From contig CAVUPB010000005.1 in assembly GCA_963743275.1 (NCBI GenBank), forward strand, positions 434,001-498,000: DNA of 64,000 bases, written 5' to 3'. Below, piece by piece: positions 1 to 6,729 of this stretch. The notes under the pieces were generated by a model. That model did not search any database, was not told the origin of the DNA, and saw nothing but the letters and a program-made list of their open reading frames with translations. Source of the stretch: JALYLC01 sp963743275. Lineage in GTDB: Bacteria > Actinomycetota > Thermoleophilia > Gaiellales > JALYLC01. A program made the translations under genes and the position numbers. Position 1 is the stretch's first letter. Every line of letters starts with the position of its first letter.

Positions 1-48
1 TCGTTCCCAGACGCTCACTGCGAATCCAGGCAGAGCGGCGTACGCGAG
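1..48. repeat. Cassette-end sequence, also found at 5635-5682
   Basis: By eye about 40 of the first 48 bases match 5635-5682 in the same orientation, both beginning TCGTTCCCAG. In the second copy the stretch lies 36 nt beyond the repeat block of the third tRNA-Ser scar. The simplest reading is that the window opens just right of another such scar lying off its left edge. Bases 1-106 contain no gene I can support. Confidence 0.55.
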
Positions 49-106
49 CGCCGCGCATGTCGCGTTCGCTCCGCGCGAGATCCCGGTCGGAGCGGGCGCG
101 CGACTT

Positions 107-1120
107 CTAGCCGAAGAAGCTGTAGCCGCCCTGGCCTTCGCGCTTGGCCCGATACATCGCAATGTCGGCATTGCGCAGGACGGCGGTCGCGTCGTCGCCC
201 GATTGCGCAACAGCGATGCCGAGACTGCCTCTGCATGGCGCAGCACGCTCGTCGAGGACGGCGGGTGCGGCCAGGGCCGCCAGGATCCGGTCCGCAAAGG
301 TCGCCAACTCCGACTCGGCCCCGACATTCGCGAGGATGAACGCGAACTCGTCGCCGCCGAGGCGCGCCACGGCGTCGCTGGCCCGCAACGCTCCACTCAG
401 CCGCCGGGCGACGGCGACGAGAACCTCGTCACCGGCGACGTGACCGAGAGTGTCGTTGATCAGTTTGAACCCGTCCAGGTCGAGCAGCATCACGGCCACC
501 TTTGACCGGCACCGCTCCGCCTCGGCCAGCGCCTGACCGAGCCGGTCGTAGAACAGTGCCCGGTTGGGCAAACCCGTGAGCGAGTCGTGCAGCGCCTGGT
601 GGGTGAGCGCCTCTTGCAGTGCACGCCGTTCGCTCACGTCGCGGCCGATCCCCTCGACACCCACCAGTTGCCCGCCCTCCACGACCGGATACGCCATCAC
701 GTCGAGGAAGACCCGGCGCCCGTCCCTCGCAACATGCTGGAACTCCTCATTCACGAAATCCACACCCGATGCGATCCGCCTGAACAAGGTACCCGCCCGC
801 TCGAGCTCACCCTCAACGAGGGTCTGCATGATATTCGTGCCCACGATCTCCTCGGGGCTGAAGCCGAGTACCTGCTCGGTTGCGGGATTGGCCGCCGTCA
901 CATTCCCCTCGAGATCCAGCGTCAGGATCATGTCGATGGAGCCCTCGACCAGCCGGCGGTAGCGGTCCGCGCCCGGCACCGACGTTGCCTCCCGCCCCGG
1001 CCCGTTGCTGCCGTCGGCCGCGGTGAGCTCCTCCGGCGATCCCCCGGACCCCAAACGACGGCCCCCTGAATGACCTCGGATCGCCCGTACCTCTTGGCGG
1101 CTATCGCTCACCTCGCACAT
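107..1120 (-). CDS. PAS-GGDEF diguanylate cyclase
   Basis: A cytoplasmic sensor that probably makes cyclic di-GMP from two GTP. Residues about 52-170 form a PAS fold (YRRLVEGSIDMILTLD, then GRDVSERRALQEAL at its end), and residues about 175-337 are a GGDEF domain. The active-site signature is intact (RLGGDEFAF), as is the product-inhibition I-site RASD five residues before it. No membrane segment is visible, so the signal is likely a small ligand or redox state sensed by PAS. The start is uncertain: the first 50 residues look unstructured and no strong ribosome site precedes the ATG. It is the only gene of the leftmost tRNA-Ser cassette and, like most of the cassette cargo, reads leftward. 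Confidence 0.9.
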   Translation of the reverse strand: MCEVSDSRQEVRAIRGHSGGRRLGSGGSPEELTAADGSNGPGREATSVPGADRYRRLVEGSIDMILTLDLEGNVTAANPATEQVLGFSPEEIVGTNIMQTLVEGELERAGTLFRRIASGVDFVNEEFQHVARDGRRVFLDVMAYPVVEGGQLVGVEGIGRDVSERRALQEALTHQALHDSLTGLPNRALFYDRLGQALAEAERCRSKVAVMLLDLDGFKLINDTLGHVAGDEVLVAVARRLSGALRASDAVARLGGDEFAFILANVGAESELATFADRILAALAAPAVLDERAAPCRGSLGIAVAQSGDDATAVLRNADIAMYRAKREGQGGYSFFG

Positions 1121-1356
1121 ATCGGCACAACCCCATTGCGCCTAAAGCCTGGAGGAAGTCGGGCCCAGCTGAAGCGGGGCGATCTCCACGTGCTGCGTCG
1201 GCCCGACATCGGCCAGGCGGCCGGGGCAATCCGCCCCTCGGGCGCTGTCGACCGCTCCCTGTGTAACCCGGCGACGCCCGCAATGACGTGAGCAGAGACG
1301 AGCCGCCGCGGCCGCCCTAGCCACTCCGAATACAGTTTGGCTTGAACAAACGCCCA

Positions 1357-1396
1357 GCGGGGTGACGGAGCGGTCTAACGTGGCTGCCTTGAAAGC
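1357..1396 (+). pseudogene. tRNA-Ser(UGA) 5' fragment, scar 1
   Basis: Forty bases identical to positions 2-41 of the intact tRNA-Ser(UGA) at 6620-6711, covering acceptor 5' strand, D arm and anticodon stem-loop through GAAAGC. Similarity then stops abruptly. The promoter-like stretch TTTGGCTTGAA just upstream is also shared with the intact gene. The 3' half is missing, so no tRNA can be made. It reads as the leftover of site-specific integration into the anticodon loop. Confidence 0.93.
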
Positions 1397-1496
1397 GTGG
1401 GCCGGCGGATCGCAAGTCGCGACGGGCGGATCACGATTCCGCTGCAAAGGGCGGTGAAGCCCCAGCAATCCGAAGACTCGGGAACGTCTCATGAAA

Positions 1497-1558
1497 GGAC
1501 ATCGAGAGACGTTCTGGAGCATCGTCGAGCGTCATCGGTATGTTCAGCGGTATGTTCG
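1497..1558 (+). repeat. Cassette repeat block 1 (putative recombinase arm sites)
   Basis: Starts with GGACATC, runs through imperfect GAGCATC/GAGCGTC repeats and ends with two GTATGTTC copies spaced 12 nt apart. The same block recurs at 4050-4110 and 5539-5599. The first GTATGTTC starts 141-142 nt after the tRNA fragment. Direct repeats at a fixed distance from a tRNA core resemble the arm sites of tyrosine-recombinase attachment sites; the recombinase itself is not in the window. Confidence 0.75.
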
Positions 1559-1619
1559 GGCTCCGTGCCGGAGGTTCACAAGCCGCCGCTATTTCCGGTC
1601 GAATCGCCCGCGCGACGTC

Positions 1620-1741
1620 AGCGGCGTCCTGAGCGCCACCTCGGGGAGGTACTCGTCCAGGAAAACGCGGGCGACGAGATCCTGCCGCGAGGCGACGCCG
1701 AGCTTCTCGTAGAGGCGTCTCAGCCAGCTCCGCTCGCAACA
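1620..1741 (-). pseudogene. LuxR-type HTH C-terminal remnant
   Basis: The minus strand reads RSWLRRLYEKLGVASRQD followed by LVARVFLDEYLP, which is the recognition helix and last helix of a LuxR/NarL-type DNA-binding domain. No start codon and no upstream part of the domain or receiver could be found, so this is a truncated relic about 40 codons long. It sits just inside cassette 1, next to the repeat block. I identified it by eye from the typical ending of LuxR regulators. Confidence 0.55.
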
Positions 1742-1847
1742 GGCGCCCGTGCTCCGGGCCGCCGCCGACTACGGCCTCGAGATCCTCGGCCCTCCCGGCA
1801 TCCCGGCCTGACAGCCACATGAGACGAGCCTTCGGAAGGGACGGAGC

Positions 1848-2375
1848 ATGAGCACCGAGACGATGAGCAACGCCGCAGGAGCCGAGGACAACAGGGTGGC
1901 GGCGCGTCGATGGATCGATGCGTTCAACGCCCGCGACGAGGCCGCGGAGACCGCGGCCCGGACCGCCGACTACATCGCGCATGCGCCCGACAGCATCCAG
2001 ACTGCAGCGCTCGACAGCGACGCCTGGATCGAGTTCCTCGGCGTCTTCCTCGAAGGCTTCCCCGACCTCCACCTCGAGGTGCTGGACTCCTCGGCCGACG
2101 AGGGGATGGTCGCGCAGCGCATCCTGTTCACCGGCACACCCACCGGCTCCTTCCGAGGCCTCCCACCTACCAACCGGCAGGTCCGCTTCTCCGGTCTCGA
2201 GATCAACCGGATGGTCGACGGGAAAGTCGCCGAGCATTGGTTCCAGCTGGACACGGTGACGCTATTCGAGCAGCTGGGCCTGCGCGTCGTCCCGGGTCCG
2301 CGACTGTTTCCGCGACTCCTTGCCTCGCAGGTCGCCGGGCTGTTGCGGCGGAGGCCGCGGGCGGTCCACGGCTAG
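1848..2375 (+). CDS. SnoaL-like / ester cyclase family protein
   Basis: A 175-residue NTF2-fold protein. ARRWIDAFNARDEAA near the start, PDLHLEVLDSSADEGMVA in the middle and VAEHWFQLDTVTLFEQLG near the end are the usual landmarks of SnoaL-like polyketide cyclases and the ester-cyclase family. The C-terminal 25 residues are basic and extend past the fold. GGACGGAG sits 3 nt before the ATG as ribosome site. The substrate cannot be told; many members act on small hydrophobic or oxidised compounds. It lies alone on the plus strand of cassette 1, beside the CGNR regulator and the cupin, and may share their stress theme. Confidence 0.8.
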   Translation: MSTETMSNAAGAEDNRVAARRWIDAFNARDEAAETAARTADYIAHAPDSIQTAALDSDAWIEFLGVFLEGFPDLHLEVLDSSADEGMVAQRILFTGTPTGSFRGLPPTNRQVRFSGLEINRMVDGKVAEHWFQLDTVTLFEQLGLRVVPGPRLFPRLLASQVAGLLRRRPRAVHG

Positions 2376-2453
2376 GGACGGCGTCTCGAGCCGGCGCTAC
2401 AGGCCGATGGCCACCAGGCCGTCGCGCCGGCTCGTTAGGCGGCTGCGGCGAGT

Positions 2454-2540
2454 TCACGTTGGCCGGGTGTGCCCCCTCGTGGTGCGCAGCATCACGGTGA
2501 TGACCGTCGTCTCTCCACTCCGGAGCACGGCCCGACGCAT
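2454..2540 (-). CDS. Short ORF downstream of cupin (28 aa)
   Basis: Begins MRRAVLRSGETTVITVMLRT and stops after 28 codons. An AGGAGG ribosome site directly follows the cupin stop codon and lies 8 nt before this ATG, so it could be translated from the cupin mRNA. It may be the truncated N-terminus of a once longer gene or a spurious ORF. I do not recognise a family. Confidence 0.3.
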   Translation of the reverse strand: MRRAVLRSGETTVITVMLRTTRGHTRPT

Positions 2541-2553
2541 CTGAGACAGCCTC

Positions 2554-3024
2554 CTACTTGGGACCGGCGATCAGCGCGGACAGCTGTTCGGTGTCGTACC
2601 GCCTTCGGAGCGAGGCGATCGCATCGCTGTTGGGCGGGCCGTCTGCGGCGAGGATTTCCGCGAGCTCGTCGAAATAGCGGTCGTGACGCGGCGGCGACAG
2701 GATCAGCAGCAGGGTCGCCGGTGCCGCACCCCGATTCGCGAATGCGTGCGGAACGCCGGGAGGCACGAACATGCACGCACCGGCGGTCGCCGGGAACGCT
2801 TCCTCACCGGCGCGAAACTCGAATTCCCCGGCGAGGACGTAGAACGCCTCCTCGAGCCGTTCGTGCACGTGAAGACCTGTGTCGAAGCCCGGCGCGGCCC
2901 GGAACTCGAGACAACTCGCTCCGTCGGCACGGCCGCTCTCGACTTTGTAGACGACCTCCGTTCCGCGCAGCGACACCGATCGCCCTTGCCCGGGGCCAAG
3001 CAAGACAGCGCGCTTGGTGCTCAT
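2554..3024 (-). CDS. Cupin-domain protein
   Basis: A single-domain cupin of 156 residues. Motif 1 is present as HVHERLEEAFYVLAGEFEF (two metal His, Glu) and motif 2 as PPGVPHAFANRG (third His, Asn), so a metal site looks intact. The ATG at 3024 was chosen because GGGAGG lies 6 nt upstream and the first residues (MSTKRAVLL) begin the domain; the frame stays open further upstream without support. It is divergent from the CGNR regulator across 64 nt holding an inverted repeat, suggesting control by that regulator. The substrate is unknown. Confidence 0.85.
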   Translation of the reverse strand: MSTKRAVLLGPGQGRSVSLRGTEVVYKVESGRADGASCLEFRAAPGFDTGLHVHERLEEAFYVLAGEFEFRAGEEAFPATAGACMFVPPGVPHAFANRGAAPATLLLILSPPRHDRYFDELAEILAADGPPNSDAIASLRRRYDTEQLSALIAGPK

Positions 3025-3043
3025 CTGGACCTCCCATGGAACA

Positions 3044-3062
3044 TTACCAGTTGATACGGTAA
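3044..3062. promoter_or_regulatory. Inverted repeat between cupin and CGNR genes
   Basis: TTACC-N9-GGTAA, a perfect 5-bp inverted repeat with centre-to-centre spacing typical of a dimeric regulator, in the 64-nt gap between two divergent genes. It lies upstream of both starts. Binding by the adjacent CGNR protein is inference only. Confidence 0.4.
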
Positions 3063-3088
3063 CGACTACGATGTGCGAGGTCAACGCG

Positions 3089-3697
3089 ATGGAATCCGCC
3101 CCCACGCCAGCCGATCTCGAGTTTCGGTTCGTCGCGGGTAGCCGGGCACTCGACCTTCTTTGCACGCTGGCCAACCGCCGCAGGCAGCCGATCGAACGCC
3201 TACGCCAGCCCTCAGACCTCGACCGCTGGCTCGATGCCGCCGGGCTGCCCGTTCCTCAACGAGCGAGCGCACGTGATCTCGACGACTCACGCCGCCTGCG
3301 CGAAACCGTGAACCGCATCACACGAGCGACGCTCGCCGGATCGAAGCCCGTCACAGAGGATCTCGCCGAACTCAACGGATGGGCTTGCAGACCGCCACTC
3401 ATACCCCAAGCCGATCCAACCCTTCAACGGCACTGGATCGCCGAGCACAGCGTGCAAGCGGCGCTCGCGCTCATCGCGCGTGAGGCAGTCGAACTCCTGA
3501 CCAGCTCCGACCGGAGCCTCATCCGCGAGTGCGCGGCCGCACCAGACTGCTCCCTGCTCTACCTCGATCGATCCCGCGCCCGGCAACGTCGCTGGTGTCA
3601 GATGGAAGTCTGCGGAAGCAGAGCCAAAATGACCAACTACCGCCGCCGCAGAAGGGCCACTACCACTCGGACTCGGGCAGGCGGCGCCTCGCGTTGA
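3089..3697 (+). CDS. ABATE-domain CGNR zinc-finger regulator
   Basis: The N-terminal part (FRFVAGSRALDLLCTLANRR) matches the ABATE domain and the C-terminal part is a CGNR-type zinc finger: CAAAPDC, then RARQRRWCQMEVCGSRAK, with the family's CGNR written CGSR. Such proteins are taken to be stress-linked transcription regulators. The start at 3089 (MESAPTP) follows GCGAGG by 8 nt; an in-frame ATG at 3071 is possible. The last 20 residues are an Arg/Thr-rich tail. It faces the cupin gene across an inverted repeat and probably regulates it. Confidence 0.85.
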   Translation: MESAPTPADLEFRFVAGSRALDLLCTLANRRRQPIERLRQPSDLDRWLDAAGLPVPQRASARDLDDSRRLRETVNRITRATLAGSKPVTEDLAELNGWACRPPLIPQADPTLQRHWIAEHSVQAALALIAREAVELLTSSDRSLIRECAAAPDCSLLYLDRSRARQRRWCQMEVCGSRAKMTNYRRRRRATTTRTRAGGASR

Positions 3698-3910
3698 CGC
3701 AAGAGGTGCGTCGCGCCTGCTATCGCCGAGTTCGGGACGCCGTTCGAACTCGACCCGATCTCGGGCACACGCGACGCGAGCGACGGAGCACGAAGACTCG
3801 TGCGAATACCGCCCAGGCCGCTACCTCTTCGGTTCGACGGTACCCTCGCCACGTCCAGCGGTATGTTCAGGACGCCGACGAGCTAGGGATTCGGCTTGAA
3901 TAGAGCCCCG
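3698..3910. other. Cassette 1 right end, no gene seen
   Basis: About 210 nt without a credible ORF. Near its end a single GTATGTTC (3861-3868) lies 42 nt before the next tRNA fragment, in the same orientation as the tandem copies on the other side of the scars. It could be the second arm of the attachment site. A variant GTATGCTC (5354-5361) lies 38 nt before scar 3. Confidence 0.5.
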
Positions 3911-3950
3911 GCGGGGTGACGGAGCGGTCTAACGTGGCTGCCTTGAAAGC
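3911..3950 (+). pseudogene. tRNA-Ser(UGA) 5' fragment, scar 2
   Basis: Identical over 40 bases to scar 1, scar 3 and the intact gene at 6620-6711, ending at the same GAAAGC after the anticodon loop. The upstream flank (TTCGGCTTGAATAGAG) resembles the promoter region of the intact tRNA. The sequence to the right is unrelated to a tRNA 3' half. Confidence 0.93.
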
Positions 3951-4049
3951 CAGGTGCGCCACATCGCTCATCGCGAGCGCATTACCGCGTTCTCCCTGCA
4001 AACCACCTGATATCTCTCCTCCTCCGTACGCTGCTGCTGAAGGTCGCGC

Positions 4050-4110
4050 GGACATCGGCGGACATCCAAGGGCATCGGAGAGCGTCAGCCGTATGTTCAA
4101 CGGTATGTTC
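4050..4110 (+). repeat. Cassette repeat block 2
   Basis: Same architecture as 1497-1558: GGACATC, degenerate GGCATCG/GAGCGTC repeats, then GTATGTTC twice, 4091-4098 and 4103-4110. The first motif starts 140 nt after the end of scar 2. Confidence 0.75.
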
Positions 4111-4152
4111 AACCCAAAGCCTCCCGGCTCGTACGGCACTGGCTTGGGACGT

Positions 4153-5259
4153 TCAATTCGCGGTATCGCCGCGGGCAGTGACGGCGGAAGCCACCTGCGA
4201 GCGGACGTCGGGGCTCGCGTGGTAGCGGATGCTCCGCCCACGCCCGCGCGACGCCACGAATCCAGCGTCGACGAGCCTGCGAAAGTCGCTACTCGCAGTC
4301 GCCGGCGAAACATCGGCCTCGCGGCAGTAGCTCGCTCGATCAGCACCGCCGATCAGCGACTGCTCGAGCGCGATGACGAGACGATCCGGCCAGCCACGGT
4401 TCGCAACGAGGTTCTCGAGGAACGACCACCGCACACCGGCTTCCTCGATCTGCCCAAGACGCTGGCGCGCCTGAGCGAGGTGAGCCTCGATGCAGAACGA
4501 GATCCACTCCGTCGCGTCGCGCTCCGGCTGATATCGGCCACCCTGGACGCTCTGCAGGACTGCATAGTACTCGGAGGTATGCGCTCCGAGATATTCCTCG
4601 ATCGATGCGAACTCTGGCGACAGCAAGCCCTCGCGGGCCAACACCAGTGACTGCAGGATGCGCGAGATCCGACCGTTGCCGTCGCGAAACGGGTGCACCG
4701 ACACCGCATGCAGGTGAGCCATGGCAGCTCGAACCACAACGTGGGCGTCGAGATCGCCCTGTGCGAGCCACCTGATGACGTCGGCCATGAGCCCGGAGAC
4801 TTCGTCTCCAGCGGGCCCCTCGTAGACGATGCGGCCATCGCCGCCCGTGACGCCGATGGGGCCGGTGCGCCAGAGCCCGGGGCTCTTGTCCTTCTGGAAG
4901 AAGCATGCGTCGAAATGAAGGTCGAGGATCACGCGGTCCAGCCAGACGAACGAGGGGTCGATCGCCATGACGCCGACGTGATCCATCGCCCGTGCGTAAC
5001 AGGCGACAGCCATGCGGTTCTCGTCTTCCGGATCCGCAACTTCCTCTCCGCTGACGATCGCGACTGCCTCATCCTGAGCCAGGCTGAAACCCTCGATCGA
5101 CGTCGAACTCTCCACCGAAGCGGCCTTGACGAGCCGGCGCAGCGACCCAAGCCAGGGGGATGGCGTGCTCACGCCGCGACCCAGTGCACGGCGCGCCTCG
5201 TCCAACGCATCGAGTTGGCGCGCCAGTTCCTTCGTAAGCGGGGGGGTCTTGTAGAGCAT
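4153..5259 (-). CDS. Fic family protein (AMP transferase) with winged HTH
   Basis: Fic enzymes move AMP (or another nucleotide part) onto target proteins. The catalytic loop is canonical, HPFRDGNGR, with a following Fic helix. An inhibitory motif STSIEG ([S/T]xxxE[G/N]) lies before the Fic domain, making this a self-inhibited class II type. The last 90 residues hold a winged helix-turn-helix (ADVSPATASSDFRRL then VDAGFVASRGRG). The ATG at 5259 gives 368 residues and starts at the usual family N-terminus (MLYKTPPLTKELAR). An inverted repeat 10 nt upstream may be an autoregulatory operator. It is the sole gene of cassette 2. No separate antitoxin gene is seen, as expected when the inhibitory helix is in the same chain. 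Confidence 0.92.
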   Translation of the reverse strand: MLYKTPPLTKELARQLDALDEARRALGRGVSTPSPWLGSLRRLVKAASVESSTSIEGFSLAQDEAVAIVSGEEVADPEDENRMAVACYARAMDHVGVMAIDPSFVWLDRVILDLHFDACFFQKDKSPGLWRTGPIGVTGGDGRIVYEGPAGDEVSGLMADVIRWLAQGDLDAHVVVRAAMAHLHAVSVHPFRDGNGRISRILQSLVLAREGLLSPEFASIEEYLGAHTSEYYAVLQSVQGGRYQPERDATEWISFCIEAHLAQARQRLGQIEEAGVRWSFLENLVANRGWPDRLVIALEQSLIGGADRASYCREADVSPATASSDFRRLVDAGFVASRGRGRSIRYHASPDVRSQVASAVTARGDTAN

Positions 5260-5269
5260 ACGCTCATCG

Positions 5270-5287
5270 TAGTCGATTTTCCGACTA
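5270..5287. promoter_or_regulatory. Inverted repeat upstream of fic gene
   Basis: TAGTCG-ATTTTC-CGACTA, a perfect 6-bp inverted repeat directly upstream of the Fic start codon, in an AT-richer patch. Position suggests an operator; the C-terminal winged helix of the Fic protein is the obvious candidate binder, by inference. Confidence 0.45.
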
Positions 5288-5399
5288 ATCGTAAATACGG
5301 CTATGAATGCACGAGCAGGCACCGTCACGCTCCGTCCGCGCGATCCGCCGGAGGTATGCTCGGCGGCCAGTGCGCGGTTCTCGCTCAACCACGCGCCAG

Positions 5400-5439
5400 G
5401 CGGGGTGACGGAGCGGTCTAACGTGGCTGCCTTGAAAGC
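5400..5439 (+). pseudogene. tRNA-Ser(UGA) 5' fragment, scar 3
   Basis: Third truncated copy, again identical over 40 bases and ending at GAAAGC. Unlike the other copies its upstream flank is not the TTGGCTTGAA promoter-like stretch. The first seven bases to the right (GTGGGCC) are shared with scar 1, hinting that these two cassettes used closely related attachment sites. Confidence 0.93.
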
Positions 5440-5538
5440 GTGGGCCAGCGATCTGAACTGCGCCAGCAGGCGGGCGCGAAGTACCTGCAAATCGCGGTCG
5501 GCGGCTCGCCGCGTTGAGAGAACGCGTCGCGCCCGTTC

Positions 5539-5599
5539 GGACATCGAGGAGCATCCGCGAGCATCGGCGAGCGTCACCCGTATGTTCAGCGGTATGTTC
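5539..5599 (+). repeat. Cassette repeat block 3
   Basis: Best-preserved block: GGACATC, GAGCATC twice at 10-nt spacing, GAGCGTC, then GTATGTTC at 5580-5587 and 5592-5599. The first GTATGTTC starts 140 nt after the end of scar 3, the same distance as at scar 2. Confidence 0.75.
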
Positions 5600-5659
5600 G
5601 GACCGCGCTGAATCGAGCCTCGAGAATCGCGCGTTCGTTCCCAGGGACTCAGCGCGAAT

Positions 5660-5893
5660 CTAGGAAGAGCGGCGGACGCGAGTGCGGAGCGACTCGGCCT
5701 CGCTCCGCTCGTCCGGGCCGACCAGAACGTCGGCTGTCCCCATCTTGCGCAACGCTCGAGCCTTCATGGAATCGCGCGGGCGCAGGCGCTGATAGGGCCC
5801 GAGCTTGGCTTCGAGCGCAGCCTCGACCGCCCTCATCTGAGGAGCCTGTTCCATGATGTCCCGGAAGCGAATAACCATGACAGCACTACCCAT
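5660..5893 (-). CDS. Small protein coupled to nucleotidyltransferase (77 aa)
   Basis: Starts MGSAVMVIRFRDIME and overlaps the end of the upstream nucleotidyltransferase gene by 8 nt (ATGGGTAG), so translation is probably coupled. It is basic at the C-terminus (LRTRVRRSS) and has no family I can name. Pairing of a nucleotidyltransferase with a small protein is typical of toxin-antitoxin or Abi systems, but here the small gene lies downstream. Its 3' end region resembles the first 48 bases of the window. Confidence 0.55.
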   Translation of the reverse strand: MGSAVMVIRFRDIMEQAPQMRAVEAALEAKLGPYQRLRPRDSMKARALRKMGTADVLVGPDERSEAESLRTRVRRSS

Positions 5894-6545
5894 GGTATCC
5901 GGCCGCGCGAATCGCCTCAGAGAAGGCAGCGGGATCTCCATACGCTCCGCCGGCGGTCACCTTCCCCCACGTCTCGTACTCGAGCTCGACGCGCCGGCGT
6001 TGGGCGCGCGCTCGAAGCTCCGACTCGGAGAAGGCCGGCGATGCGCTCAGCAGGAGTGCCTGGCGGTAGAGATCGAACGTGCCGCCCGCACTCAGGGCAC
6101 CTTCGATCCGGTCCAGGATGATGTCCTCGAGCGTCACGACCTCGACCGTGCGACCCGAATCGAGCTCGATCAGATTGGTCCCCCAACCGGGGTCGAGCGT
6201 GTCCGACGGGAACTCGATCACGAGCCGATCGGAGCCCGCGAGCCTCCAATGTCTGTGAACCTTCTCGAGTCCGAGATTCCGCAGCCGCTCGCAGACACCA
6301 GGGACATACGTCGCAAGGGCAGCGTCCACGTCACCGGACACGTACGCACCGGCCGTGTACAGCGAGACGGCCAGCCCGCCGTAGACGGTCAGCCGCACGC
6401 CGAGGTCGGCAACGGCCTCGCTGACCACCGCCGCCGCTTCGAGACCTCGTGGGAGCGGATCTCCGATCGCGGCTGCTTCGAGCAGCGCGGCGCGCAGGCG
6501 ATCCAGGTCGGCGGGATCCACGCGCGCAGTATGGCGGGTGGCCAT
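5886..6545 (-). CDS. Nucleotidyltransferase, AbiEii/DUF6036-like
   Basis: A 219-residue protein with nucleotidyltransferase-fold landmarks: LTVYGGLAVSLYTAG followed by SGDVDAAL, in which the paired acidic residues would bind metal, and a later segment VEVVTLEDIILDRIEGAL. This arrangement is shared by AbiEii-type toxins and DUF6036 proteins; I cannot choose between them. If active it would add a nucleotide to a tRNA or protein. It is followed by an overlapping small gene and fills cassette 3. In this mobile context a defence or toxin role is plausible but not shown. Confidence 0.7.
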   Translation of the reverse strand: MATRHTARVDPADLDRLRAALLEAAAIGDPLPRGLEAAAVVSEAVADLGVRLTVYGGLAVSLYTAGAYVSGDVDAALATYVPGVCERLRNLGLEKVHRHWRLAGSDRLVIEFPSDTLDPGWGTNLIELDSGRTVEVVTLEDIILDRIEGALSAGGTFDLYRQALLLSASPAFSESELRARAQRRRVELEYETWGKVTAGGAYGDPAAFSEAIRAAGYHG

Positions 6546-6619
6546 CCCGGGATCGGTGCACGACGCATCGGTACCCGCAGTGGTTGCTGAGGAGTACGGT
6601 TTGGCTTGAATAAAGGCCC

Positions 6620-6711
6620 GGCGGGGTGACGGAGCGGTCTAACGTGGCTGCCTTGAAAGCAGCTAGGCAATCGCTGAGGTTGCCTCGAGGGTTCGAATCC
6701 CTCCCCCGCCG
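6620..6711 (+). tRNA. tRNA-Ser(UGA)
   Basis: A full type II tRNA of about 92 nt: acceptor GGCGGGG pairs with CCCCGCC at 6704-6710, the anticodon loop CTTGAAA carries UGA, a long variable arm follows, and the T loop is GGTTCGAATCC. Discriminator G at 6711. A promoter-like TTGCTG (6583-6588) lies upstream with an AT-rich patch before the gene. It is the intact right end of the array of truncated copies, so it appears to be the target gene rebuilt after each integration. Confidence 0.95.
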
Positions 6712-6729
6712 CTCGCCGCGGCGCCCGGC

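Noticed and set aside
1333..1822. ORFs reading GVTERSNVAALKA across the tRNA fragments as protein genes
   Set aside because: This peptide is simply the translation of the tRNA-Ser 5' half; it recurs at each scar for that reason and has no coding support.
1537..5599. GAACATAC motifs on the minus strand of the cassette blocks as LexA boxes
   Set aside because: They share the half-site of the true SOS box at 37632, but they are direct repeats 12 nt apart, not inverted CGAAC-N4-GTTCG palindromes.
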